Source: Syntrophotalea carbinolica DSM 2380
Lineage (GTDB): Bacteria > Desulfobacterota > Desulfuromonadia > Desulfuromonadales > Syntrophotaleaceae
Assembly (NCBI RefSeq): GCF_000012885.1
Contig: NC_007498.2
Span: 2,170,001-2,234,000 of the forward strand
Length of the DNA stretch: 64,000 nucleotides
Direction: 5' to 3'
Within the stretch, counting starts at the first letter, position 1; each line of letters opens with the position of its first letter. Under the pieces are notes generated by a model. That model saw only the letters and a program-made list of their open reading frames with translations. It was not told the origin of the DNA and ran no database searches. Positions 1-8,082 of this stretch are shown piece by piece. Made by a program: the position numbers and the translations under genes.

Positions 1-1
1 C

Positions 2-964
2 TACCTGCTGGCGGCGGGTTTGTTCATGCTGGCCAACGCCTGTTTTGCCACCGCCAACATTTTCTACAATGCCTTTTTGCCGGCACTTGCCCAAAACCAT
101 GAAATGGACCGCCTGTCGGCCCGGGGATTCGCCCTGGGCTACGTTGGCGGCGGCCTGATGCTGCTGCTCACCTTTTTGCTGATCCAACACCATGACGTGA
201 TGGGTCTGGCAACCCCCTCGCAAGCCACACGTCTCGGATTTTTTTTGACCGGGCTTTGGTGGTTGTTCTTCTCCTTGCCGACGTTTTATTTTCTGCGCGA
301 GGAAATGATTCCCCTGCCAAGCGTGAAATCGACCACGGCCACCGGTCTGCGCGCCATGTGGCAAGTCTGGAAAGAACTTCGGGACTATCCGGATCTGCTG
401 CGTTTTCTGCTCGCCTACCTGTTTTACAACGACGGTATTCAGACCGTCATTGCGGTAGCCGCCATTTTCGGCAAGGATGAACTGGGACTGGGTACGACCA
501 GCATTCTCGGCTGTTTTCTCATGATCCAATTCGTCGCCATGCCCGGCTCGCTGCTGTTCGCCCGCTTCGCCCACCTGTGGGGCGCCAAAAGAGCTATCCT
601 GCTGTCCCTGGTTTTATTTACGGTGGTCACGGTATATGCCTACGCCATGCAACAGGCCTGGCAGTTCTGGCTCATGGGGTTGGTCGTCGCCCTGATCCTG
701 GGCGGTAGTCAGGCCATCAGCCGCTCCTTGTTCGGAAGTTTGCTGCCACCTGGGAAAAATGCCGAATTCTACAGTTTTTATGCCGTCAGCGGCAAATTCG
801 CCGCCATCCTCGGACCGGTTGCCTTCGGGCTGCTGGCCCAGATCACGGGCTCCAACCGCATGGCGATTCTCGGCCTGGGACTGTTCTTTGGGGCGGGTTT
901 CGGCCTGTTGCTCTCCGTCAACGTGCAACGCGGCCGCGAGGCGGCCCTGGAGAAGACACCATGA
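2..964 (+). CDS. MFS transporter, UMF1/Atg22-like (5' truncated by window)
   Basis: The reading frame is open from base 2, so the N-terminus lies outside the window; about 320 residues are visible. They are strongly hydrophobic with several predicted membrane helices separated by short charged loops, as in the C-terminal two thirds of a 12-helix major facilitator. The pattern (FYNDGIQT, then GGSQAISRSLFGSLLP, then FYAVSGKFAAILGP) resembles the UMF1/Atg22-type MFS family; the substrate cannot be read from sequence. The stop overlaps the ATG of the next gene (ATGA), so the two are probably translationally coupled. The family call is moderate and the membrane transporter call is firm. Confidence 0.8.
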   Translation, partial: YLLAAGLFMLANACFATANIFYNAFLPALAQNHEMDRLSARGFALGYVGGGLMLLLTFLLIQHHDVMGLATPSQATRLGFFLTGLWWLFFSLPTFYFLREEMIPLPSVKSTTATGLRAMWQVWKELRDYPDLLRFLLAYLFYNDGIQTVIAVAAIFGKDELGLGTTSILGCFLMIQFVAMPGSLLFARFAHLWGAKRAILLSLVLFTVVTVYAYAMQQAWQFWLMGLVVALILGGSQAISRSLFGSLLPPGKNAEFYSFYAVSGKFAAILGPVAFGLLAQITGSNRMAILGLGLFFGAGFGLLLSVNVQRGREAALEKTP

Positions 965-1776
965 AATCAAAGTATTTCGACCCACCGCGGCCAAGGCTGT
1001 TCGGTCACCGCGGCAACTCGGGCGATTTTCCGGAAAACACACTGCCCGCCTTTAGCGACGCCCTGGCCTGCGGCACGCCCTATCTCGAACTCGATGTGCG
1101 CGCTACCAAAGACGACGAAGTGGTTGTCATTCACGACGAGTCACTACTGCGCACCTGCGGCATCGACCGCCCCGTCGCCGGCCTGACCTTTGCCGAGCTT
1201 CAAAACTACGATGCCGGTGCGACCTTCACCCCGGACCAGGGGCGTTCCTACCCCCATCGCGGATGCGGAATCCGGGTACCGTTGCTGGCGGATGTATTGC
1301 AGGCTTTTCCCAGGGCCCTGTTCAATATCGAAATCAAACAGGAGACACCGGCGATGGAAACCGCCACCCTGGAAGTCATCCGGCGTGCAGACATGACCGA
1401 GCAGGTACTGTTGGCTGCGGAAAACGACGCGGTCATGGCCCGTTTGCGCCCCCTGTGCCAAACGGCCGGTATTCCGACCAGTTTCAGCTATGGCGAGCTG
1501 GTGAGCTTTTTCACCTGGCTGCAAGCCGGCGGACAATCCCCCTACCACCCGCCGGCACAGGCCCTGCAGATCCCCGAGACATACGAGGGGCAAACGCTGG
1601 TAACGCCCCAGTCCATCGCCGCAGCGCATACCCTTGGGATCGAAATCCACGTCTGGACGGTCAACCAAGCCCAAGACATGGAGCGCCTGCTGCGCATGGG
1701 GGTGGATGGCGTGATGAGCGACCGGCCTGCCGTTTTACAAAAAGTCGCCGCCCTCACCTTGCCCAACGATCATTAA
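961..1776 (+). CDS. Glycerophosphodiester phosphodiesterase family protein
   Basis: A 271-residue GDPD-domain protein, of the family that hydrolyses glycerophosphodiesters to glycerol-3-phosphate and an alcohol. The N-terminus carries the diagnostic catalytic motifs: GHRGNSGDFPENT (His and Arg near residues 17-18, metal-binding Glu in ENT), ELDVRATKD (metal ligands) and VVIHDE (second catalytic His). FNIEIKQ mid-protein and VWTVN near the C-terminus complete the TIM-barrel signature. No signal peptide is evident, so it is probably cytosolic. The ATG overlaps the upstream transporter stop by 4 nt, which suggests one operon that may import and break down glycerophosphodiesters (inference). Confidence 0.9.
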   Translation: MKSKYFDPPRPRLFGHRGNSGDFPENTLPAFSDALACGTPYLELDVRATKDDEVVVIHDESLLRTCGIDRPVAGLTFAELQNYDAGATFTPDQGRSYPHRGCGIRVPLLADVLQAFPRALFNIEIKQETPAMETATLEVIRRADMTEQVLLAAENDAVMARLRPLCQTAGIPTSFSYGELVSFFTWLQAGGQSPYHPPAQALQIPETYEGQTLVTPQSIAAAHTLGIEIHVWTVNQAQDMERLLRMGVDGVMSDRPAVLQKVAALTLPNDH

Positions 1777-1803
1777 AAAATGCCAGTGGCAACAAAATTA
1801 CCC

Positions 1804-1832
1804 TTGACATATATAACCTGCGTGGTTATATA
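1804..1832 (+). promoter_or_regulatory. Sigma70-type promoter of the rubredoxin-like gene
   Basis: TTGACA (1804-1809), a 17-nt spacer and TATATA (1827-1832) make a near-consensus promoter 59 nt upstream of the small rubredoxin-like ORF. It starts a new transcription unit after the phosphodiesterase gene. Confidence 0.75.
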
Positions 1833-1833
1833 T
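1809..1833 (+). promoter_or_regulatory. Palindromic operator overlapping the promoter
   Basis: ATATATAACC (1809-1818) and GGTTATATAT (1824-1833) form a perfect 10-bp inverted repeat around TGCGT. It covers the whole spacer and the -10 element, a position expected for a repressor site. The cognate regulator is unknown; a redox or metal-sensing factor is an inference from the downstream gene. Confidence 0.6.
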
Positions 1834-1890
1834 AGACCACGACTTGAAAGCACATCGGACATCCTGAATTTCTAACCGAGGGAGAAAGTT

Positions 1891-2010
1891 ATGCCGAATA
1901 CCAAAACCTGGCAATGTACTGTCTGTGGTCTCAAGCATGATGGCGACGCGCCTCCGAAAACCTGTCCCAAGTGCGGTGTCAACAGTAGCAAATTTATTAA
2001 AATCAAATAG
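1891..2010 (+). CDS. Rubredoxin-like zinc-ribbon/[Fe(SCys)4] mini-protein
   Basis: A 39-residue ORF with a good ribosome site (GAGGGAG about 7 nt upstream of ATG). The protein has a WxCxxCG pair near the N-terminus (WQCTVCGLKHDGDAPP) and CPKCG further on, the spacing of the rubredoxin-like domain at the C-terminus of rubrerythrin. It is far shorter than a classical rubredoxin (about 52 residues). It probably binds one Fe or Zn by four cysteines and may act as a small electron carrier or metal-binding protein in oxygen or peroxide defence (inference). It has its own promoter, a palindromic operator and a terminator, so it is a monocistronic, separately controlled gene. Confidence 0.8.
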   Translation: MPNTKTWQCTVCGLKHDGDAPPKTCPKCGVNSSKFIKIK

Positions 2011-2032
2011 TTGAGCACCCAGATCGCAACTG

Positions 2033-2062
2033 AAAAAAGCCCCGCATCCGCGGGGCTTTTTT
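2033..2062 (+). terminator. Bidirectional intrinsic terminator
   Basis: A-run, GCCCCGC stem (2039-2045), ATCC loop, GCGGGGC stem (2050-2056), T-run 2057-2062. It ends the rubredoxin-like transcript and, read on the minus strand, also the converging mtaB operon. Confidence 0.85.
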
Positions 2063-2081
2063 GTTGCAGCACACTTAAACC

Positions 2082-3380
2082 TCAACCAACATCATCGATC
2101 AACTTGCCCAGCAAGGTTCCCTGCCGGGTTGTCTCCACACAAACAGTGGCCGTGCGTTGGTTCCAATGATCGTCGGTATCGAACTCCACAGGCAGATAAT
2201 GCACGCTCAGACCGTGACGCTTGCTCCCCTGTTTGCTTCCTTCGACCACGACCTGCAGGTTCTTCCCGATAAAGCCTCGGGCGTATTCCGCCTGTTTCCC
2301 TTCTCCAAGCGCGCGCAGTTCGGCAGCACGTTGCCGCGCAACGGTGCCTGAAATCTGATGGCGCATGGTAGCCGCAGGAGTTCCGGGCCGCTTGCTGAAA
2401 GGGAAAACATGCAGGTGGGTGACCGGCAGATCCCTGACCAGAGCCAGGGTGTTGGCAAAGGCGTTCTCCGTCTCCCCGGGAAATCCCGTAATGATGTCCA
2501 GCCCAATGGCGGCCTGCGGCACCCGCAACTTGATGCCTTCCACCAGATTACGGAAATCCTTCACCGAATAATGGCGATTCATCGCCTTGAGCACGGCATC
2601 GTCGCCGGCTTGCAGCGGGATATGAAAATGCGGACAAAGCCGCTCACAGTGGGCCACCAGATCGATCAATTCCATGGAGACTTCCTGAGGCTCGATGGAT
2701 CCGAGTCGCAGGCGGCTGACCTGGGTGTCGTCTAACAGCCTGCGTACCAGATCCGCCAGGCTCAGGGGCGGCTGCAGGTCGTTGCCGTAACCGCCGATAT
2801 GAATACCGGTCAAAACAATCTCGGGAAAACCGGCGGTGCAGAACTTGCACACCTGGTCCACCACCTGTTGCGGCAAAGCGGACCGGCTGGGTCCCCGTGC
2901 ATGGGGAATAATGCAATACGAACAGAAGGCATTGCAGCCATTTTGAATCTGCACGAAGGCACGGCTGCGGCTGCCAAAAGCGTTCAGGTCAAAGGTAACG
3001 CCGCGGGCCTGGCGGATATCCCCGACCTGCACCTTCGGACCGTCAGCGTCCAACCAATGCAGCAGTTCGCTCTTTTCTTCATTGCCGAGAACCCTGTCGA
3101 CCCCCGGCAGATTTTGCACGGCTGCCGGATCGATCTGGGCATAACAGCCCGTCACAACCACCCGGCAAGCGGGGTTGAGTCGCCGGGCCCGACGTATGAG
3201 ATTGCGCGACTGACTGTCGGTGGCCGCCGTTACGGTGCAGGTATTGACAATGACCAGATCCGCCCCGGCGCTGTAATCGATGCGCCGGTATCCGGCCTGT
3301 TCCAGCTGTTCGGCCATGGCCGCCGATTCGAACTGGTTGGTCTTGCACCCCAAGGTGACAATGGCAAAGCTCCCCTTCAT
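2082..3380 (-). CDS. mtaB: tRNA threonylcarbamoyladenosine methylthiotransferase MtaB
   Basis: A 432-residue MiaB-like radical-SAM enzyme that adds a methylthio group to t6A37 of ANN-decoding tRNAs. The N-terminal UPF0004 domain begins with VTLGCKTNQFES, whose Cys ligates the auxiliary cluster with later Cys residues (NTCTVT, VVTGCYAQ). The radical-SAM motif is CNAFCSYC (CxxxCxxC), followed by PHARGPSRS. A C-terminal TRAM region is expected. The LGCKTNQ signature favours MtaB over MiaB or RimO. Its start codon overlaps the stop of mnmA (ATGA), making it the last gene of the cysE-isc-mnmA transcription unit and linking it to sulfur supply. Confidence 0.9.
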   Translation of the reverse strand: MKGSFAIVTLGCKTNQFESAAMAEQLEQAGYRRIDYSAGADLVIVNTCTVTAATDSQSRNLIRRARRLNPACRVVVTGCYAQIDPAAVQNLPGVDRVLGNEEKSELLHWLDADGPKVQVGDIRQARGVTFDLNAFGSRSRAFVQIQNGCNAFCSYCIIPHARGPSRSALPQQVVDQVCKFCTAGFPEIVLTGIHIGGYGNDLQPPLSLADLVRRLLDDTQVSRLRLGSIEPQEVSMELIDLVAHCERLCPHFHIPLQAGDDAVLKAMNRHYSVKDFRNLVEGIKLRVPQAAIGLDIITGFPGETENAFANTLALVRDLPVTHLHVFPFSKRPGTPAATMRHQISGTVARQRAAELRALGEGKQAEYARGFIGKNLQVVVEGSKQGSKRHGLSVHYLPVEFDTDDHWNQRTATVCVETTRQGTLLGKLIDDVG

Positions 3381-4435
3381 GCAATCCAGCCCCCACCCAA
3401 TACCCGGTCTTCATCGTAAAAAACCGCCGCCTGTCCGGGACTGACGCCGCTTTGCGGCTCATCGAAACGCACCTCCACCCGGTCGTTGCCAAGCACAACC
3501 AGCGTACACGGCGCTTCCTGATGACGGTACCGGATGCGACACCGGGCCTGCAACGGTTGCTGCGGCTGCGCGACGATCCAGTTGGTCCCGGTGGTGACCA
3601 ACCGGTCGACGTGCAGGTGTTCCTTCTCACCGACAATCACCTGTTTTTTGGCCGCGTCGATAGCAACGACATACAGGGGTTCCGGCCAGGCGATACCCAG
3701 ACCCCGCCGCTGACCGACGGTAAACCGATAGGCGCCACGGTGTTTGCCCAGCCGCTTGCCGGACACATGCACTATGGAACCTTCGGTATCTGTGGCATGG
3801 GACTGACGTTCCAGAAAGCCGATATAATCCCCATCCGGAATGAAACAGATATCCTGACTGTCGCCCTTTTGCGCCACATGAAGGCCGAGACGCTCAGCAT
3901 GCGTACGCACCTCCTCTTTGCTCATTTCTCCAAGAGGGAAAACCACCCGCTGCAACTGCTGCTGTGTCAGGGTAAAGAGAAAATAGCTCTGGTCCTTTTG
4001 CCGGTTGCTCCCTTTGGCCAAAACCTTCAGGCCGTCATGCTCGACAATGCGGGCATAGTGGCCGGTCGCCAGGGCGTCGGCGCCAAGACGGTCGGCCTCC
4101 CGTAACAATCGGCTGAATTTAAAGACCCGATTGCACAGCACACAGGGATTGGGGGTGCGTCCGGATAAATACTCCTCGCAAAAAGGGGTGACCACCTGCT
4201 GCAGAAACTCCTCGCGCAAATCGACGACATGCAAAGGTATCCCCAGGTCGAATGCAACCTTGCGCGCATCACGTATATGAGCAGGCTCCCGGCCATCGCC
4301 AAGGGGCTCGGTATCCCAGACCCGCATGGTCACCCCGGAGACCTGATGCCCCTGCGCCAAAAGCAGGGCCGCGGCTACTGTGGAATCGACACCGCCACTC
4401 ATAGCGACCAAGATATGCTTGTTCTTCTCTTTCAT
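3377..4435 (-). CDS. mnmA: tRNA-specific 2-thiouridylase MnmA
   Basis: A 352-residue ATP-pyrophosphatase that thiolates U34 of Lys, Glu and Gln tRNAs. The PP-loop SGGVDSTVAA sits at residues 14-23. The two catalytic cysteines are in NPCVLCNR (about residue 100) and in DSQDICFIPDGDY (about residue 200). The C-terminal beta-barrel has FDEPQSGVSPGQAAVFY. Length is normal. The sulfur is expected to come from the IscS-type desulfurase encoded two genes upstream in the same operon. A 15-bp hairpin separates it from iscU. Confidence 0.95.
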   Translation of the reverse strand: MKEKNKHILVAMSGGVDSTVAAALLLAQGHQVSGVTMRVWDTEPLGDGREPAHIRDARKVAFDLGIPLHVVDLREEFLQQVVTPFCEEYLSGRTPNPCVLCNRVFKFSRLLREADRLGADALATGHYARIVEHDGLKVLAKGSNRQKDQSYFLFTLTQQQLQRVVFPLGEMSKEEVRTHAERLGLHVAQKGDSQDICFIPDGDYIGFLERQSHATDTEGSIVHVSGKRLGKHRGAYRFTVGQRRGLGIAWPEPLYVVAIDAAKKQVIVGEKEHLHVDRLVTTGTNWIVAQPQQPLQARCRIRYRHQEAPCTLVVLGNDRVEVRFDEPQSGVSPGQAAVFYDEDRVLGGGWIA

Positions 4436-4505
4436 GACTAACCTTTACCCCGAGTCTCACCCATACCTTCACCACCGGAAGATACGCCATAGCCCGGGTT
4501 CATAA

Positions 4506-4541
4506 CCGAAGGGCCACCCGCGCTGACGGGTGGCCCTTCGG
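4506..4541 (-). other. Perfect 15-bp intergenic hairpin between iscU and mnmA
   Basis: CCGAAGGGCCACCCG (4506-4520), six-base loop, CGGGTGGCCCTTCGG (4527-4541). No T-run follows on either strand, so it is not a canonical intrinsic terminator. It may be an mRNA processing or stability element that tunes isc against mnmA-mtaB expression (inference). Confidence 0.6.
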
Positions 4542-4564
4542 AATTCGCTTCGGTAGATCTGCAA

Positions 4565-4933
4565 TCAGGCGTTGGTTTCCTGGTAATTCTTGATGGCCTC
4601 ATGCAGAGCATCGGCGGCCAGGTTGGAACAGTGCAGCTTGGGCGCAGGCAAGCCGCCGAGGGCATCGGCAACCTGATCGTTGGTCAGATCGAGGGCCTGC
4701 TGCAGGGTTTTACCGATGACCAGTTCCGACATCATGGAAGAGGACGCAATGGCGGCGCCGCAACCGTAGGTCTGAAACTTGACATCCTCAATGATATCGT
4801 TCTCAACCTTGAGAAAAACCTTCATGCGGTCACCGCAGGAAGAGCTGACTTTTTCGCCGACACCATCGGCATTTTCGATCTCACCAACATTACGGGGGTT
4901 GGTGAAGTGGTCGATAACTTTATCCGAATACAT
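4565..4933 (-). CDS. iscU: Fe-S cluster assembly scaffold IscU/NifU-N
   Basis: A 122-residue scaffold on which Fe-S clusters are built from sulfur delivered by the desulfurase. All three conserved cysteines are present: C33 (SSSCGD, with the conserved Asp35), C58 (YGCGAAIASSS) and C102 (LHCSNLAADAL). Length and the start MYSDKVIDHFTNPRN are typical of the NifU-N/IscU family. It lies directly downstream of iscS. No hscA/hscB, fdx or iscA follows, so this is a minimal isc operon as in many anaerobic Deltaproteobacteria. Confidence 0.95.
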   Translation of the reverse strand: MYSDKVIDHFTNPRNVGEIENADGVGEKVSSSCGDRMKVFLKVENDIIEDVKFQTYGCGAAIASSSMMSELVIGKTLQQALDLTNDQVADALGGLPAPKLHCSNLAADALHEAIKNYQETNA

Positions 4934-4988
4934 AAGGACTCCTTTTCATTATGAACTGAATCAGGCCCGTAGCGGGCATGGGTTGATT

Positions 4989-6179
4989 TCAGGAATTCGC
5001 CGTGGCTTTTGCGGCATCCCGCTCATGGTAAAAGGGACTCATATCGCGTAGTTTCTTAACGATATTGGGGAGGATTTCCAACACCTGGTCGACATCGGCT
5101 TCGGTATTGTCGTAACCGAGGCCAAAGCGTATGGCGGAATTGGCCATCATCGGATCGACACCCATGGCATCGATGACGTGGGACTGGCCTTCCAAATCGG
5201 ACATGCAGGCGGAGCCGGATGAAGCGGCGATACCCTGCATATCGAGAAACAGCAGTACCGCCTCGCCCTCAATGTAATTGAAACTGATGTTGAGGGTATT
5301 GGGCAGGCGCATGGTGGGATGACCATTGACCTGACTCTCGGGGATGGCCGCCAGCAAGCCCTGCTCCAACCTGTCTCGCATGGCGGACAAGCGCTGTGCC
5401 GTGTTGCGAAGATCGGCGTCAGCCAGCTCACAAGCTACCCCCAGCCCGACGATCCCCGGCAGGTTGTGGGTGCCGGCCCGCCGATTGCGTTCCTGGTGCC
5501 CGCCGTGAACCAAAGGCGTCAAGCGGACACCTTTACGCACGTACAGAGCGCCAACCCCCTTGGGAGCACCGATCTTGTGGCCGGAAATCGCCAGCAGATC
5601 GACCTGGGCGGCGTCCACATCGACCGGTACCCGGCCGATGGCCTGCACCGCATCCGTATGAAAACAGATCTTGTGCTTGCGAGCCACGGCGCCGATCTTT
5701 TCGATGGGGAACAGGGTACCGGTTTCGTTGTTGGCCCACATGACGGAAATCAGTATGGTCTTGTCCGTTATAGCGGCTTCAAGAGAAGAAACATCCAGCA
5801 TACCGTGCCCGTCAACGGGCAGGTAGGTGACTTCAAAACCGTGCTTTTCAAGATACTTGCAAGAGTTCAGCACGGCAGGATGCTCAACCGCGGTGGTAAT
5901 GATGTGATTGCCGCGATCCCGGTAGGCATCCGCAACCCCTTTTATGGCAAGGTTGTCGCCTTCGCTGCCGCAGGACGTGAAAACCACTTCTGCTGGCGCG
6001 CAGTTGATAAGTTTTGCCACCTTCTCCCGGGCCGCCTCAAGGGCCGCCCCCGTTTCCCTGCCGGCCCAATGGACGCTGGAGGGATTGCCGAAATGCTCCT
6101 TGTAAAAAGGCAGCATGGCCTCCATCACCTCCGGTCGTACCGCGGTGGTGGCGTTGTTGTCCATATAAATCCGTTTCAC
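4989..6179 (-). CDS. iscS: Cysteine desulfurase IscS/NifS
   Basis: A 396-residue PLP enzyme that converts cysteine to alanine and an enzyme persulfide for Fe-S and tRNA thiolation. Signatures: IYMDNNATTAVRPEV at the N-terminus, HTDAVQAIGRVPVDV, PLP-lysine in SGHKIGAPKGVG, and the mobile-loop cysteine in ASSGSACMSDLEGQS. I chose the GTG at 6177-6179 because GGGAGG (6187-6192) lies 7 nt upstream and the family N-terminus begins with MKRIYMDNN. A longer TTG-initiated frame to 6206 would overlap iscR but lacks a good ribosome site. Confidence 0.93.
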   Translation of the reverse strand: MKRIYMDNNATTAVRPEVMEAMLPFYKEHFGNPSSVHWAGRETGAALEAAREKVAKLINCAPAEVVFTSCGSEGDNLAIKGVADAYRDRGNHIITTAVEHPAVLNSCKYLEKHGFEVTYLPVDGHGMLDVSSLEAAITDKTILISVMWANNETGTLFPIEKIGAVARKHKICFHTDAVQAIGRVPVDVDAAQVDLLAISGHKIGAPKGVGALYVRKGVRLTPLVHGGHQERNRRAGTHNLPGIVGLGVACELADADLRNTAQRLSAMRDRLEQGLLAAIPESQVNGHPTMRLPNTLNISFNYIEGEAVLLFLDMQGIAASSGSACMSDLEGQSHVIDAMGVDPMMANSAIRFGLGYDNTEADVDQVLEILPNIVKKLRDMSPFYHERDAAKATANS

Positions 6180-6202
6180 CTCTGTTCCTCCCAGTAACAC
6201 TT

Positions 6203-6646
6203 TCAAATTTCCCGCTGCTGACGGGTACCTTGCCGGATCACCGATGCCTCTCTGGACAACTCATCCAAAGTGATCGATGCCAGAAATTTCTTTATACGAT
6301 GCCCCAAACCGGCCCAGACCATGTGCGTGAAACAGAGTTCTTCGCATTGGCATTCGCCCGTTTCATCCATGCAGGCCACCGGCATCAACGCTTCCTCCAC
6401 GCTTTCGATGATTTCATCGACGCGGATTTCCTCAGCCGGCCGGGCCAGCACAAAACCGCCGCCAGGTCCACGTACGCTGCGGACGATTTTGCCGCGCCGC
6501 AACTTGGCCAGGATCTGCTCCAGAAACGTGACGGAGATGCCCTCCAGATCGGCGATAGCCTTGCTCGAAACGGGCGTATCGGCATTCTCGAGGCTGAGTC
6601 GAACCATAGCTCGCACGGCATATTGTGCCTTGGTAGACAAACGCAT
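6203..6646 (-). CDS. iscR: Rrf2-family transcriptional regulator, IscR type
   Basis: A 147-residue Rrf2 winged-helix regulator. The N-terminus MRLSTKAQYAVRAMVRLS and the recognition region (ISVTFLEQILAKLRRGKIVRSVRGPGGGF) are typical. Cysteines at 92, 99, 101 and 105 (CMDETGECQCEELC) are positioned to bind a [2Fe-2S] cluster, as in IscR or CymR-like sensors. By family knowledge it senses cluster status and represses its own operon. It sits between cysE and iscS, so it probably couples cysteine synthesis with cluster assembly. Its binding site was not recognised. Confidence 0.9.
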   Translation of the reverse strand: MRLSTKAQYAVRAMVRLSLENADTPVSSKAIADLEGISVTFLEQILAKLRRGKIVRSVRGPGGGFVLARPAEEIRVDEIIESVEEALMPVACMDETGECQCEELCFTHMVWAGLGHRIKKFLASITLDELSREASVIRQGTRQQREI

Positions 6647-6649
6647 GAA

Positions 6650-7336
6650 TTAGATGACCTCTTGTTTGCGATCGCCGGAGCACCGTGCTCCCCGTTCGCC
6701 TTCCAGTTCCTTGACACGCCGTTCAAGGGCATGCAGCTGATCGAACATGCAGGACATGGCCTTGCCTTCGGGATCAGGCAACTGGCCATGTTCCAGGTCG
6801 ATCTGACTACCGACCTTTTCGCCGTTGGCATAGACCACCCGGCCGGGAATACCGACCACGGTCGAATTCTCCGGCACTTCGCGAACCACCACGGAATTCG
6901 CGCCGATCTTGCTGTTGTCACCGACCTTGAACGGCCCCAGAACCTTGGCGCCGGCACCGACCACGATATTGTTACCCAGGGTCGGATGGCGTTTTTCTTT
7001 AGCCCAGGAGGTTCCGCCCAGGGTCACGCCGTGGTAAAGGGTGCAGTCATCGCCGATCTCGGCTGTTTCTCCGATAACCACCCCCATGCCATGGTCGATA
7101 AAAAACCCACGCCCGATGCGCGCGCCGGGATGTATCTCGATCCCTGTAAACATACGCCCGAGATGGGATAAAAAGCGGGCCAGCAAACGGCATTTGCGTA
7201 CCCACAAGGCATGTGCGAGACGATAAAAGAGCAAGGCATGGAAACCGGGATAGCAGAAAATAATTTCCGGAATACTGCGTACCGCCGGATCCCGATCGAA
7301 AACCGTCTTGATGTCCTGTTTCAACGTCCGTAGCAC
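6650..7336 (-). CDS. cysE: Serine O-acetyltransferase CysE
   Basis: A 228-residue enzyme that acetylates serine with acetyl-CoA, the first committed step of cysteine synthesis. A helical N-terminal domain ([17 protein letters not shown]) precedes the left-handed beta-helix hexapeptide repeats ([41 protein letters not shown]), which contain the catalytic His of the DHGMG motif. The GTG at 7334-7336 was chosen because AAGGGGG lies 5 nt upstream and a promoter sits in the longer open frame. The length matches the short bacterial type. It heads the isc operon and supplies cysteine for IscS. Confidence 0.93.
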   Translation of the reverse strand: MLRTLKQDIKTVFDRDPAVRSIPEIIFCYPGFHALLFYRLAHALWVRKCRLLARFLSHLGRMFTGIEIHPGARIGRGFFIDHGMGVVIGETAEIGDDCTLYHGVTLGGTSWAKEKRHPTLGNNIVVGAGAKVLGPFKVGDNSKIGANSVVVREVPENSTVVGIPGRVVYANGEKVGSQIDLEHGQLPDPEGKAMSCMFDQLHALERRVKELEGERGARCSGDRKQEVI

Positions 7337-7379
7337 AAAAACCCCCTTGCGTGTTACATGAAAGGATGTCGTTGCGCTA

Positions 7380-7408
7380 CGGATAACATGCCTGATCATT
7401 TTTGTCAA
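7380..7408 (-). promoter_or_regulatory. Candidate promoter of the cysE-isc operon
   Basis: On the minus strand TTGACA (7408-7403), a 17-nt spacer and TATCCG (7385-7380) lie 44 nt upstream of the chosen cysE start. The -35 is perfect and the -10 weak, which fits a regulated promoter. Confidence 0.5.
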
Positions 7409-7434
7409 CTATTAAGCCCGCCGCAACAAGCGCC

Positions 7435-7641
7435 TTAATCGGGGGATGACTTCTCCCTTCCAGGGAAAACGGGACCTTCCTTGACATTTCCACCAGAGAT
7501 TTCGACGCGCCACCCCAGTATGTAGGATTGTCCACAATCCGGGCAGATCAACATGATGCTGAGACCGTCGTCGGTTTCGTGCAGCGAGACATGAAAACCA
7601 CGTCCGTATTGGCATTTGGGGCAGATACGAAAATCACGCAT
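7435..7641 (-). CDS. Small zinc-ribbon protein of unknown function
   Basis: A 68-residue protein with a CPKC knuckle at residues 8-11 and a CPDCG knuckle near residues 33-37, spaced as a zinc ribbon. The rest is polar, with a proline- and charge-rich tail (GPVFPGREKSSPD). There is no membrane segment. It starts 3 nt after the thioesterase stop and is probably cotranscribed with it. I recognise no family beyond the metal-binding fold. Expression looks plausible because the ribosome site AGGAGATGAGAT precedes the ATG. Confidence 0.65.
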   Translation of the reverse strand: MRDFRICPKCQYGRGFHVSLHETDDGLSIMLICPDCGQSYILGWRVEISGGNVKEGPVFPGREKSSPD

Positions 7642-7644
7642 ATC

Positions 7645-8082
7645 TCATCTCCTTTCACCGGGCCGATCATCGTCAAGACCGTCATGCACGACCACCGCTT
7701 TGCGAAAGGCGTCAGGCAGACGGCAGGGACGGCGTTGCTGGTAATCGAAAGCGACCAATGCCGTAGTGCCCTCGGCGGTTACAACACCATCCCTTTCGAT
7801 GCGATAAGCCATGCTGAACGATGAGTTTTTCATACTTTCCACCCGTACGCCGATGACCAACTCATCATTGAGAAACATTTCGGCACGGTAGCGGGTATGG
7901 GCTTCGGGCAATATAATGCCGCAACCGCCGATGTCCATTTCGCTGAAGTCACCCAACTGCGCAAGATAACCGATACGGCCATCCTGAAAGAAACTCAGCA
8001 CCGCGGCATTGGAAACATGTCCACCGTAATTGATGTCGGCGATACGCACCTTGTAGGGCATGGTAAATCGAAAATCCTTCAA
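7645..8082 (-). CDS. Hotdog-fold acyl-CoA thioesterase (4HBT family)
   Basis: About 145 residues with the 4-hydroxybenzoyl-CoA thioesterase/YbgC-like pattern: VRIADINYGGHVSNAAVLSFFQDGR at the N-terminus, with Asp at the family's active-site position, and the central strands ERDGVVTAEGTTALVAFD. It probably hydrolyses a short or medium acyl-CoA; the substrate is unknown. I placed the start at TTG 8080-8082 because GGGGAGG ends 5 nt before it. The GTG at 8088 would overlap that ribosome site, and the later ATG (MPYKV) is also possible. Confidence 0.75.
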   Translation of the reverse strand: MKDFRFTMPYKVRIADINYGGHVSNAAVLSFFQDGRIGYLAQLGDFSEMDIGGCGIILPEAHTRYRAEMFLNDELVIGVRVESMKNSSFSMAYRIERDGVVTAEGTTALVAFDYQQRRPCRLPDAFRKAVVVHDGLDDDRPGERR

